DNA from: Burkholderia puraquae
GTDB taxonomy: Bacteria > Pseudomonadota > Gammaproteobacteria > Burkholderiales > Burkholderiaceae
Direction: 5' to 3'
Assembly (NCBI RefSeq): GCF_002099195.1
Contig: NZ_NBYX01000030.1
Coordinates: 1 to 64,000, forward strand
DNA length: 64,000 nucleotides
Part shown: piece after piece, positions 35,527 to 44,363 of the stretch
Numbering within the stretch: position 1 is the stretch's first letter
Layout of the letters: each line of letters begins with the position of its first letter
Notes under the pieces: model-generated
What the model saw: the letters and a program-made list of their open reading frames with translations, nothing else
Database searches by the model: none
What the model was told of the DNA's origin: nothing
Made by a program: the position numbers and the translations under genes

Positions 35527-36939
35527 ATGACGACGGCGAACCGCAAGAAGATCCTGCTCAACGCGTTCAACATGAACTGCGTCGGGCACATCAACCACGG
35601 GCTGTGGACGCATCCGCGCGACCGCTCCGCGCACTACACCGATCTCGACTACTGGGCCGACCTCGCGAAGACGCTCGAGCGCGGCAAGTTCGACGGGATC
35701 TTCCTCGCGGACATCGTCGGCGTGTACGACGTATTCGGCGGCGGGCCCGACGCCGCGCTGCGCGAATCGGTGCAGGTGCCGGTCAACGATCCGCTGCTGC
35801 TCGTGCCCGCGATGGCGCAGGTCACGCGGCACCTCGGCTTCGGCGTGACCGCGAACCTGACCTACGAGCCGCCGTACCTGTTCGCGCGCCGCATGTCGAC
35901 GCTCGATCATCTGACGAAAGGGCGCGTGGGCTGGAACATCGTCACCGGCTATCTCGACAGCGCCGCGCGCGGGATGGGCCTCGCGCAGCAGATCGGCCAC
36001 GACGATCGCTACGAACGCGCGGACGACTACATGGACGTCGTCTACAAGCTGTGGGAACAGAGCTGGGACGACGATGCGGTGATCCGCGACGCACAGGCGC
36101 GCGTGTTCGCGCAGCCGGGCAAGGTGCGGCGCGTGAAGCACGACGGGCCGTTCTATTCGATCGATGCGATCCACCTGAGCGAACCGTCGCTGCAACGCAC
36201 GCCGGTGCTGTACCAGGCCGGCTCGTCCGCCCGTGGCGTCGAGTTCGCGGGCCGTCACGCGGAATGCGTGTTCGTGAACGGGCAGAGCAAGGCCGCCGCG
36301 CGCGCGGCAGCACTCGACATCCGCGCGGCCGCCGCGCGGCAGGGGCGCGACCCGGCGTCGATCAGGATCTTCGCGGGGGTGAGCGTCGTGACGGCCGAGA
36401 CCGAGCGGCTCGCGCGCGAGAAGTTCGACGAATACCGGCGCTACGCGAGCCCGGAAGCCGGCCTCGCGCATTTCGCGAGCTCGACCGGCATCGACTTTGC
36501 GAAGTACGGCCTCGACGAGCCGATCTCGTACGTGAAGACCGATTCGATCCAGTCGGCCGTCGACGCGATCTCGCGCAAGAGCACGACCGGCACGTGGACC
36601 GTGCGGCGGATGCTCGAACAGATGTCGCTCGGCGGCCGTTATGCGCCGATCGTCGGCTCGCCGTCGCAGGTCGCGGACGAGCTGCAGTCGTGGATCGACG
36701 AAACCGGCATCGACGGCTTCAACCTGACGCGCACCGTGATGCCCGAGTCGTTCGAGGATTTCGTCGACTGGGTCGTGCCCGAGTTGCAGAACCGCGGCGT
36801 CTACAAGGAAGACTACGATCCCGCGCCGACGCTGCGCGAGAAGCTGTTCGGCGCGGGTCCGCGCCTGCCCGCGTGGCACACGGGCGCGCAGTACCGGCCC
36901 GCTGCGGTGCCCGAACCCGCGCATCCCGCGCATGCCTGA
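35527..36939 (+). CDS. FMNH2-dependent monooxygenase, NtaA/SnaA/DszA family
   Basis: A 470-residue bacterial luciferase-like TIM-barrel enzyme. Family segments are LNAFNMNCVGHINHGLWTHPRD at the start, HLGFGVTANLTYEPPYLFARRMSTLDHLTKGRVGWNIVTGYL and VLYQAGSSARGVEFAGRHAECVFV. Relatives cleave C-S or C-N bonds in dibenzothiophene sulfone, nitrilotriacetate or EDTA with reduced flavin supplied by a separate reductase. Sandwiched between metQ and metN in one operon (11- and 18-bp gaps), it likely releases sulfite or a sulfinate from the imported compound. No flavin reductase is in the window. Confidence 0.85.
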   Translation: MTTANRKKILLNAFNMNCVGHINHGLWTHPRDRSAHYTDLDYWADLAKTLERGKFDGIFLADIVGVYDVFGGGPDAALRESVQVPVNDPLLLVPAMAQVTRHLGFGVTANLTYEPPYLFARRMSTLDHLTKGRVGWNIVTGYLDSAARGMGLAQQIGHDDRYERADDYMDVVYKLWEQSWDDDAVIRDAQARVFAQPGKVRRVKHDGPFYSIDAIHLSEPSLQRTPVLYQAGSSARGVEFAGRHAECVFVNGQSKAAARAAALDIRAAAARQGRDPASIRIFAGVSVVTAETERLAREKFDEYRRYASPEAGLAHFASSTGIDFAKYGLDEPISYVKTDSIQSAVDAISRKSTTGTWTVRRMLEQMSLGGRYAPIVGSPSQVADELQSWIDETGIDGFNLTRTVMPESFEDFVDWVVPELQNRGVYKEDYDPAPTLREKLFGAGPRLPAWHTGAQYRPAAVPEPAHPAHA

Positions 36940-36957
36940 ACGTCACGGAGCGAAGCG

Positions 36958-38145
36958 ATGACGCAATTGTTCGATACGCTGGGTTTCATCGACGCATCGG
37001 CCGCGGGTGCCGGCGCCACTGCCAGGGCGCATGACGAAGCGGCCGCGTCGGCCGAACCGGCCGGCGGAGTCGCCGTGTCGCTGGAGCAGGTCGGCAAGGT
37101 GTTCGCGACGCCGCGCGGCCAGGCCGCCGCGCTGCGCGACGTGACGCTCGACGTGCGGCGCGGCGAGGTATTCGGGATCATCGGCCGCAGCGGCGCCGGG
37201 AAGTCGACGTTGCTGCGGCTCGTGAACGGGCTCGAACGGCCGAGCTCGGGCCGCGTGCGCGTGCAGGGCGTCGACGTCGGCGCGCTCGACGAGGACGGGC
37301 TCGTCGCGCTGCGGCGTCGCACCGGCATGGTGTTCCAGCATTTCAACCTGCTGTCCGCGAAGACGGTGTTCGAGAATGTCGCGCTGCCGCTGAAGATCGC
37401 CGGCGTGCCGAAGGCCGAGCGCGTGCGCAAGGTCGAGGCGCTGCTCGAACTCGTCGGGCTCGCCGCGAAGCGCGACGCGTATCCGGCCAGCCTGTCGGGC
37501 GGGCAGAAGCAGCGCGTCGGCATTGCCCGCGCGCTCGTGCACGATCCCGAGGTGCTGCTGTGCGACGAGGCGACATCGGCGCTCGATCCGGAGACGACGC
37601 AGTCGATCCTCGCGCTGCTCGCCGACATCAACCGCCGCCTCGGGCTGACGATCGTGCTGATCACGCACGAGATGGAAGTGATCCGCGCGGTGTGCGACAC
37701 GGTCGCGGTGATCGAACAGGGCGAAGTCGTCGAAACGGGCCCCGTGTGGCGCGTGTTCGGCGATCCGCGCCACGGCGCGACACGCGCGCTGCTCAGCACA
37801 CTCGTGCACGACCTGCCGGCCGAACTGGCCGCGCGTGTGCAGCCGCTGCCCGATCAGGCCGCGCTGCCCGACGGCGCGCAGGTCGTGCTCGACGTCCGCT
37901 ATACGGGCGAGAGCGGCGGCGAGCCGGATGTCGGCGCGCTCGCGGTGGCGCTCGGCGGTTCCGTGCGGTTCCTGCACGGCGGGATCGAGCGCATCCAGGG
38001 GCATGCGCAAGGGCGGCTCGTGATCGCGGCAGCGCCGCGCGCGGAGGACGCCGGCCAGCCGCCGGCCCGCGGCGGCGCGGTTGCCGCGCTGCTCGAACGC
38101 GCGCGCCGCCACGCGAATCATGCGGAGGTGCTCGGCTATGTTTGA
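36958..38145 (+). CDS. metN: ABC transporter ATP-binding protein, MetN type
   Basis: 395 residues. Residues 1-40 form an extra Ala-rich leader not seen in classical MetN. The ATPase follows: Walker A IIGRSGAGKSTLLRL, Q-loop VFQHFNLL, signature SLSGGQKQRVGIARAL, Walker B VLLCDEATSALDP and H-loop VLITHEMEV. The C-terminal 100 residues correspond to the NIL regulatory domain (VVLDVRYTGESGGEPDVGALAVALGGSVRFLHGGIERI) that senses substrate in methionine importers. It energises MetQ/MetI uptake. Confidence 0.9.
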   Translation: MTQLFDTLGFIDASAAGAGATARAHDEAAASAEPAGGVAVSLEQVGKVFATPRGQAAALRDVTLDVRRGEVFGIIGRSGAGKSTLLRLVNGLERPSSGRVRVQGVDVGALDEDGLVALRRRTGMVFQHFNLLSAKTVFENVALPLKIAGVPKAERVRKVEALLELVGLAAKRDAYPASLSGGQKQRVGIARALVHDPEVLLCDEATSALDPETTQSILALLADINRRLGLTIVLITHEMEVIRAVCDTVAVIEQGEVVETGPVWRVFGDPRHGATRALLSTLVHDLPAELAARVQPLPDQAALPDGAQVVLDVRYTGESGGEPDVGALAVALGGSVRFLHGGIERIQGHAQGRLVIAAAPRAEDAGQPPARGGAVAALLERARRHANHAEVLGYV

Positions 38146-38794
38146 CCTCTGGTGGCCCGAACTGCTCGACGCGATCCGCGACACGCTGTCGATGGTCGCC
38201 GCGTCGGCCGCAATCGCGGCGCTGCTCGGCATCCCGCTCGCGGTGATCCTCGTGACGACCGCGCCCGGCGGCATCTATGCGCGGCGCGGCGTGAACGCGG
38301 TGCTCGGCGCGCTCGTCAACGTGTTCCGCTCGACACCGTTCATCATCCTGCTCGTCGCGCTGCTGCCGTTCACGCGCGTGCTGATCGGCACGACGATCGG
38401 CGTCTGGGCGGCCGTCGTGCCGCTGTCGATCGCCGCGATCCCGTTCTTCGCGCGGATCGCCGAGGTGAGCCTGCGCGAAGTCGATCGCGGGCTGATCGAG
38501 GCCGCGCTCGCGATGGGCGCGAAGCGCCGCCACATCGTCTGGCACGTGCTGCTGCCCGAAGCGTTGCCGGGCATGCTCGGCGGCTTCACGATCACCGTCG
38601 TCGCGCTGATCGGCTCGACCGCGATGGCGGGCGCCGTCGGCGCGGGCGGTCTCGGCGATCTTGCAATCCGCTATGGCTATCAGCGGTTCGACACGACCGT
38701 CATGGCGACCGTGATCGTGATCCTGATCGCACTCGTTTCGGCCGTGCAAATCACGGGCGACCGCCTGGTCCGACGCGTGACCCGGCGTACCTGA
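38138..38794 (+). CDS. metI: ABC transporter permease, MetI type
   Basis: A 218-residue inner-membrane permease with five helices. The EAA coupling loop reads IEAALAMGAKRRHIVWHVLLPEALPGML, and VGAGGLGDLAIRYGYQRFDTTVM is typical of MetI. The ATG overlaps the end of metN by 8 bp (translational coupling). It forms the membrane channel with MetN and MetQ. Confidence 0.92.
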   Translation: MFDLWWPELLDAIRDTLSMVAASAAIAALLGIPLAVILVTTAPGGIYARRGVNAVLGALVNVFRSTPFIILLVALLPFTRVLIGTTIGVWAAVVPLSIAAIPFFARIAEVSLREVDRGLIEAALAMGAKRRHIVWHVLLPEALPGMLGGFTITVVALIGSTAMAGAVGAGGLGDLAIRYGYQRFDTTVMATVIVILIALVSAVQITGDRLVRRVTRRT

Positions 38795-38848
38795 GCGGCG
38801 CCACAAGCGTCAGCTCGCTTCATTCATGATCCTGAGAGAAAGAACCCT

Positions 38849-39691
38849 ATGACCTTGCCCATCGGCGCCCCGCGCGAATGGAACGGACAATTCGAGGAAG
38901 CGCTGTTTCTCGACGTGGCGCGACGCCATCGTCCGGGCTTCCCTGACAAGCTCGCCACGCCGCCGCGCGAGCCGCGCAACGACGACGAGCTGGCCGCCGT
39001 CGCCGATTACTACACGAAGATGGCGTCGCACGACCTGTTCATCGTGCAGGTCGTCGCGAAGGCGATCGACACGCTGTTTCGCGACGATCCGCATTTCCAG
39101 CTGATCCTGTCGCGCCAGCTCGGCGACGACGGCGCGCACGCGGTGATCGGCCGCGAACGCGTGACCGAACTGACGGGGCGTGATCCGCTGCCGGAAGTCG
39201 AGCGGCTCGTTGCCGCGCACTGGGCGCGCATCGGCGACATTGCGGTGCGCGACGTCGCGGGCTTTCTCGCGTTCGAATGGCATTACGAGCTGCACATCCT
39301 CGCGAAGCTGTGGATCCAGCGCAAGACCGGCCGCATCGGCGACAGCGCGATGCGCGAGCATGGCGAGAACCGGATCCGGCCGGACGAGGAGTGGCATCGC
39401 GTGCAGATCGTCCAGTGGTGGTTCGACACGTTGAAGGCGCTGCCGGCGGCGGAGCGCGACGCGCTGATCGATCGCGTGATCGCGGCCGACGAGGAAACGC
39501 AGGCGCGGCTCGACGATTATCTGCACGACGAGTACGCGCATACCGCACTGGTGTTCGGCGCGGATATCGCCGAATATCGTGCGATCTACGACGACTGGCG
39601 GCGCGAGATCCTGTCGCGGCTGACCGGCCGTCCGCTCGGCACGCTGGTGCCGCTGTCGGGCGCAACCGTTGAACAGGAAGCCATTGCATGA
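38849..39691 (+). CDS. Unknown helical protein with repeated ExxH motifs (ferritin-like candidate)
   Basis: A 280-residue soluble protein with no recognised family. It is almost wholly helical by pattern and holds carboxylate/His clusters spaced like a diiron helix bundle: GDDGAH (93-97), FEWHYELH (E143, H145, E147, H149), EEWH (E180, H183) and HDEYAH (E228, H231). Its stop overlaps the start of the next gene (ATGA), and it follows metI by 54 bp. Its place between a sulfur-type importer and two flavin monooxygenases suggests an oxidative or oxygen-protective role in organosulfur use. That role is inference only. Confidence 0.6.
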   Translation: MTLPIGAPREWNGQFEEALFLDVARRHRPGFPDKLATPPREPRNDDELAAVADYYTKMASHDLFIVQVVAKAIDTLFRDDPHFQLILSRQLGDDGAHAVIGRERVTELTGRDPLPEVERLVAAHWARIGDIAVRDVAGFLAFEWHYELHILAKLWIQRKTGRIGDSAMREHGENRIRPDEEWHRVQIVQWWFDTLKALPAAERDALIDRVIAADEETQARLDDYLHDEYAHTALVFGADIAEYRAIYDDWRREILSRLTGRPLGTLVPLSGATVEQEAIA

Positions 39692-40899
39692 ACGATCCAC
39701 GCGGCCCGGCGACGCTGGCGCCGGATACCGATGCACCGGCCGTCGACCGCGAGGCGCTGGCACGCGCGATCGACGCGCTGCGCGCCACTGCCGCCGCGCG
39801 CGACCGCGCGGGCGGCCACGCGGCGCAGGAGAAGCAGTGGCTCGCCGATGCGGGCCTGCTGACGCTCGCGGTGCCGCGTGCGTTCGGCGGGCAGGAAGCC
39901 GCGTGGCCCGAGATCTACGAGGCGATCCGGCAGATCGCGCGCGTCGACAGCGCGCTCGCGCATCTCGTCGGGTTCCAGTGCCTGCAGGTGGTGAGCGTCG
40001 ACGTGTGGGGCAGCCGCGCGCAGCGCGAACGCTATCTGCGCGGCACGGTCGACGAGCGCTGGTGGTGGGGCAATGCGGTCAATCCGCTCGATACGCGGCT
40101 CGTGGCCACGGCGACGCCCGACGGCGGCTACCGGCTCGATGGCGTGAAGGGCTTCTGTTCAGGCACGCGTGGCTCGCAGCGGATGACGGTGTCCGCGCTT
40201 GATCCGGACACCGGCCGCACCGTGTTCGGCGTGGTGCCGACCGATCGTCCGGGGATCACGGTCAATGAAGACTGGGATCCGATCGGCCAGCGCCAGACCG
40301 ATAGCGGCAGCGTGCGCTTCGACGGCGTGACGCTCGCGGCGGACGAGGTGCTGCATCGTTCCGAGGCACCGCCGACACCGCGTGCGACGCTGCGCACGCT
40401 CGTGTCGCAGCTCGTGCTGACGAACCTGTTCGTCGGGCTCGCGGAAGGCGCGCTGGCGGAAGCGCGCGACTACGTGCTGAAGCATGGCCGCCCGTGGATC
40501 CAGTCGGAGGTCGAGCAGGCGAGCGACGATCCGTACACGCTGCAACGCTTCGGCGACATGCGTGTGCGGGCGATCGCCGCGGCGGCGCTGGCCGACCGCG
40601 CGGCCGCCGCGTTGCAGCGTGCCTGGGCGCGGCAGGATGCGCTGACGGCGGACGAGCGCGCCGAGGTGGCGCTCGCGGTATCGGAAGCGAAGATCGTCGC
40701 GCAGCGCGCGGCGCTCGAGAACGGCGAGGCGCTGTTCGACGCATGCGGCGCACGCGCGACGGCCGCGTCGCTCGGCCTCGACCGTTTCTGGCGGAATGCG
40801 CGCACGCATACGCTGCACGATCCGCTCGACTACCGGCTGCGCGATGTGGGCCGGTTCGCGTTGGCCGGGGAATTGCCGCCGGCGTCGCTCTATACGTGA
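39688..40899 (+). CDS. Acyl-CoA dehydrogenase-like flavin monooxygenase, DszC/SfnB type
   Basis: A 403-residue acyl-CoA dehydrogenase-fold protein: AFGGQEAAWPEIYEAIRQIARVDSALAHLVG near 75-105, WWWGNAVNPLDTRL, GVKGFCSGTRGSQRM and the C-terminal helix bundle ending DPLDYRLRDVGRF. The catalytic Glu of true acyl-CoA dehydrogenases is not evident, and the sequence looks like DszC/SfnB-type oxidoreductases that use FMNH2 and oxygen on sulfur compounds. Translationally coupled to the ExxH protein. Last gene of the sulfur operon. Confidence 0.8.
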   Translation: MNDPRGPATLAPDTDAPAVDREALARAIDALRATAAARDRAGGHAAQEKQWLADAGLLTLAVPRAFGGQEAAWPEIYEAIRQIARVDSALAHLVGFQCLQVVSVDVWGSRAQRERYLRGTVDERWWWGNAVNPLDTRLVATATPDGGYRLDGVKGFCSGTRGSQRMTVSALDPDTGRTVFGVVPTDRPGITVNEDWDPIGQRQTDSGSVRFDGVTLAADEVLHRSEAPPTPRATLRTLVSQLVLTNLFVGLAEGALAEARDYVLKHGRPWIQSEVEQASDDPYTLQRFGDMRVRAIAAAALADRAAAALQRAWARQDALTADERAEVALAVSEAKIVAQRAALENGEALFDACGARATAASLGLDRFWRNARTHTLHDPLDYRLRDVGRFALAGELPPASLYT

Positions 40900-40900
40900 C

Positions 40901-40943
40901 GGATTGACACCGGAGCGGGCGTGGCCTGCTCCGGTGTCAATCC
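40901..40943 (+). terminator. Perfect 16-bp hairpin at the end of the sulfur operon
   Basis: GGATTGACACCGGAGC (40901-40916) and GCTCCGGTGTCAATCC (40928-40943) pair without mismatch around an 11-nt loop, right after the stop codon at 40899. No T-run follows, but the stem is long and stable and separates the operon from the Zur-type promoter 22 bp further on. Confidence 0.6.
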
Positions 40944-40965
40944 AACCGGATGGCTGGACGTTCAA

Positions 40966-41002
40966 AATGATATGTTATATCGTTGCGATACTATATATCA
41001 TT
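40966..41002. promoter_or_regulatory. 37-bp Zur-like operator before the zinc-sparing operon
   Basis: Left arm AATGATATGTTATATCG (40966-40982), TTG centre, right arm CGATACTATATATCATT (40986-41002); the arms agree at 14 of 17 positions as an inverted repeat. It includes GATATGTTATA, close to the GTTATA-type core of proteobacterial Zur boxes. It ends 32 bp before the first ATG and is an AT-rich island in GC-rich DNA, so it probably overlaps the promoter. Zinc-bound Zur would block it. Confidence 0.7.
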
Positions 41003-41034
41003 CGATCCTCAACGTCCTCTACCGGAATCCCCCG

Positions 41035-42243
<1,209 letters not shown>

Positions 42244-42301
42244 CCTGAACGCGCTTCCTGCATCGATCCGGATGGAGAAGGCGCTCCACCGGATCCCCAG
42301 C

Positions 42302-43228
42302 ATGAATGCACCCCTTCCCGATATTTCCCTGACCGATGCCGCGCCGGGCGGCTGCCCGCTCGAATGGGTCGGCATGCAGGGCATCGACCTGCCCGTCGCG
42401 GTGGCCGAGCCCGGCTGCCGGCGCGACGTGCATGCGCGCGCCGACGTGCAGGTCGATCTGCCCGCGCCGCACGTGAAGGGCATCCACATGTCGCGGCTGT
42501 ACCGGCTGCTCGACGGGTTCGGCGATGGCGCGGCGCTGTCGCCGGCCGGCCTTCAGCGTGTGCTGCATGCGATGGTCGACAGCCATTGCGACTGCGATAC
42601 GCGCAGTGCGCGGCTGCGGCTGCGCTTCGACCTGCTGGCACGCCGCGCCGCGCTGGTGACCGACGGGCTGGCCGGGTGGAAGGCTTATCCGGTCCGGATC
42701 GACGCGACGCTGGCCGGCTCCGGGTTCGAGCTGCGCGCACAGGTGACGGTCGTCTATTCGTCGACGTGCCCGTGCTCGGCCGCGCTGTCGCGGCACTGGG
42801 TCGAGCAGGCATTCCTGGCGGCGTTCGGCCGCGACGATCGCGTGGAGCCGGCGGCGGTCGCCGCGTGGCTGAGACGGCACGCGACGGCGGCCACGCCGCA
42901 CAGCCAGCGCAGCGAAGCCGTCGTCAGCGTGGGGCTGCCCGCCGATGGCGCGACGCTGGGGCTGATCGACCTGATCGATCGCATCGAGCACGCGCTCGGC
43001 ACACCGGTGCAGACGGCCGTCAAGCGCGCGGACGAACAGGCGTTCGCGGTGCTGAACGGCGGGAACCTGATGTTCGTCGAGGATGCCGCGCGCCGGGTCC
43101 GGGCCGCGCTGGATGGCCACGGCCACCATGCGAACCCGCGCGTGCACGTGCGCCATCTGGAAAGCCTTCATCCGCACGATGCGGTGGCCTGGGCCGCGCC
43201 GGTTCGCGAAGGCGTCGACGCATGCTGA
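42302..43228 (+). CDS. folE2: GTP cyclohydrolase FolE2 (type IB)
   Basis: A 308-residue enzyme converting GTP to dihydroneopterin triphosphate for folate and queuosine. The type IB tunnel-fold sequence is seen in GMQGIDLPV, KGIHMSRLYRLLDGF, DSHCDCDTRSARLRLRFD and STCPCSAALSRHW, where Cys156 matches the metal-binding/catalytic Cys. FolE2 works with metals other than zinc and is the known Zur-controlled backup of the zinc enzyme FolE. Its stop overlaps the next start (ATGCTGA). Confidence 0.93.
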   Translation: MNAPLPDISLTDAAPGGCPLEWVGMQGIDLPVAVAEPGCRRDVHARADVQVDLPAPHVKGIHMSRLYRLLDGFGDGAALSPAGLQRVLHAMVDSHCDCDTRSARLRLRFDLLARRAALVTDGLAGWKAYPVRIDATLAGSGFELRAQVTVVYSSTCPCSAALSRHWVEQAFLAAFGRDDRVEPAAVAAWLRRHATAATPHSQRSEAVVSVGLPADGATLGLIDLIDRIEHALGTPVQTAVKRADEQAFAVLNGGNLMFVEDAARRVRAALDGHGHHANPRVHVRHLESLHPHDAVAWAAPVREGVDAC

Positions 43229-43800
43229 TCCGCAAGCTGTTCCGGTTCGAGAACGCGCACGTCGTGCGCGGCTGCAGCACGCGGCGCTGCTCGCATTCGA
43301 TCCATGGCCATTCGTACCGCGTCGAGCTGCTGCTCGAAGCGCATGCGCTGGATCACGGGCAGATGATCTACGACTTCGGGCTGCTCAAGGGCGATGTGCG
43401 CGACCTGATCGACGCGTTCGACCATGCGGTGACGCTGTGGTCGGATGATGACCCCTGCTATGTCGAGAGCATGCGCCGGCATTCCGAACGCTGGGTGCTG
43501 CTGCCCGTGTCGCCGAGCGCCGAGCAGTTCTCGCGCGTGTTGTTTCGCCTCGTCGATGCGGCGCTGTCCTGCACCCGCATGTCGAACGGCGAAGCCGACG
43601 TGCGGCTGCATTCGGTCATCGTTCACGAGACCGAGACCGGTTACGCGCAATGTTTTCGCGACGATGCGTTCAACCCGCGCATGGGCCGCATCGACCTGGA
43701 CGCGATCGTCTTCGCGCCGGCCATCGCCGGGCAGTGGCGCGATCCGGGCCTGTTCGAGCGGATCAAGCGCGGCCGCCCCATTTCAAGTCAGGCATCCTGA
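43222..43800 (+). CDS. 6-pyruvoyl-tetrahydropterin synthase/QueD-like protein
   Basis: A 192-residue PTPS-fold protein. The start FRFENAHVVRGC and HGHSYRVELLLEAHALDHGQMIYDFGLLKGDVRDLIDAFDHAVTLW carry the three His of the metal site (ENAH, HGHSY) and the Asp-His pair of the second motif. A normal QueD is about 120 residues; this one has a C-terminal extension with DAFNPRMGRIDLDAIVF. It would use the FolE2 product, for queuosine or as a folate-route bypass. Overlaps folE2 and shares TGATG with the next gene. Confidence 0.83.
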   Translation: MLIRKLFRFENAHVVRGCSTRRCSHSIHGHSYRVELLLEAHALDHGQMIYDFGLLKGDVRDLIDAFDHAVTLWSDDDPCYVESMRRHSERWVLLPVSPSAEQFSRVLFRLVDAALSCTRMSNGEADVRLHSVIVHETETGYAQCFRDDAFNPRMGRIDLDAIVFAPAIAGQWRDPGLFERIKRGRPISSQAS

Positions 43801-44360
43801 TGATCAGAAAAAACCCGCGCGGCGACCTGCCGCAGATTCACCCGAGCGCATTCGTCGATCCGACTGCCATTCTGTGCGGGCGCGTGATCGTCGAGGAGAA
43901 CGTGTTCATCGGCCCGTACGCGGTGATCCGCGCCGACGAAACCGATGGCGGCGGCCGGATCGCGCCGATCGTGATCGGTGCGCATTCGAACATCCAGGAT
44001 GGCGTGGTGATCCATTCGAAGTCGGGCGCGAGCGTCACGATCGGCCGGCATACGTCGATCGCGCATCGCGCGATCGTCCACGGGCCGTGCAAGGTTGGTA
44101 ACGGTGTGTTCGTCGGCTTCAACAGCGTGCTGTTCAACTGCACGATCGACGATGGCTGCGTGGTGCGCTACAACGCGGTCGTCGACGGTTGCCACCTGCC
44201 GCCGGGTTTCTACGTGCGTTCGACCGAGCGCATCGGGCCGGAAACCGATCTCGCCGCCTTGCCGCAGGTGACGGCCGACGCGAGCGATTTCTCCGAGGAC
44301 GTCGCGCGCACGAACAATGCGCTGGTGCTGGGCTACAAGCACATCCAGAACGAGTTCTGA
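43800..44360 (+). CDS. Gamma-class carbonic anhydrase-like hexapeptide protein
   Basis: A 186-residue left-handed beta-helix protein. Cam/CamH-type residues are visible: Arg44 and Asp46 (VIRADE), Gln66 (SNIQDGVVIH) and metal ligands His72, His89 and His94 (IGRHTSIAHRAIVHGPC). Gamma anhydrases can run on iron or cobalt, so the protein could replace zinc beta-class enzymes during zinc starvation, which fits the operon. Its ATG overlaps the previous stop by one base. Another hexapeptide-repeat role cannot be excluded. Confidence 0.8.
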   Translation: MIRKNPRGDLPQIHPSAFVDPTAILCGRVIVEENVFIGPYAVIRADETDGGGRIAPIVIGAHSNIQDGVVIHSKSGASVTIGRHTSIAHRAIVHGPCKVGNGVFVGFNSVLFNCTIDDGCVVRYNAVVDGCHLPPGFYVRSTERIGPETDLAALPQVTADASDFSEDVARTNNALVLGYKHIQNEF

Positions 44361-44363
44361 GTC

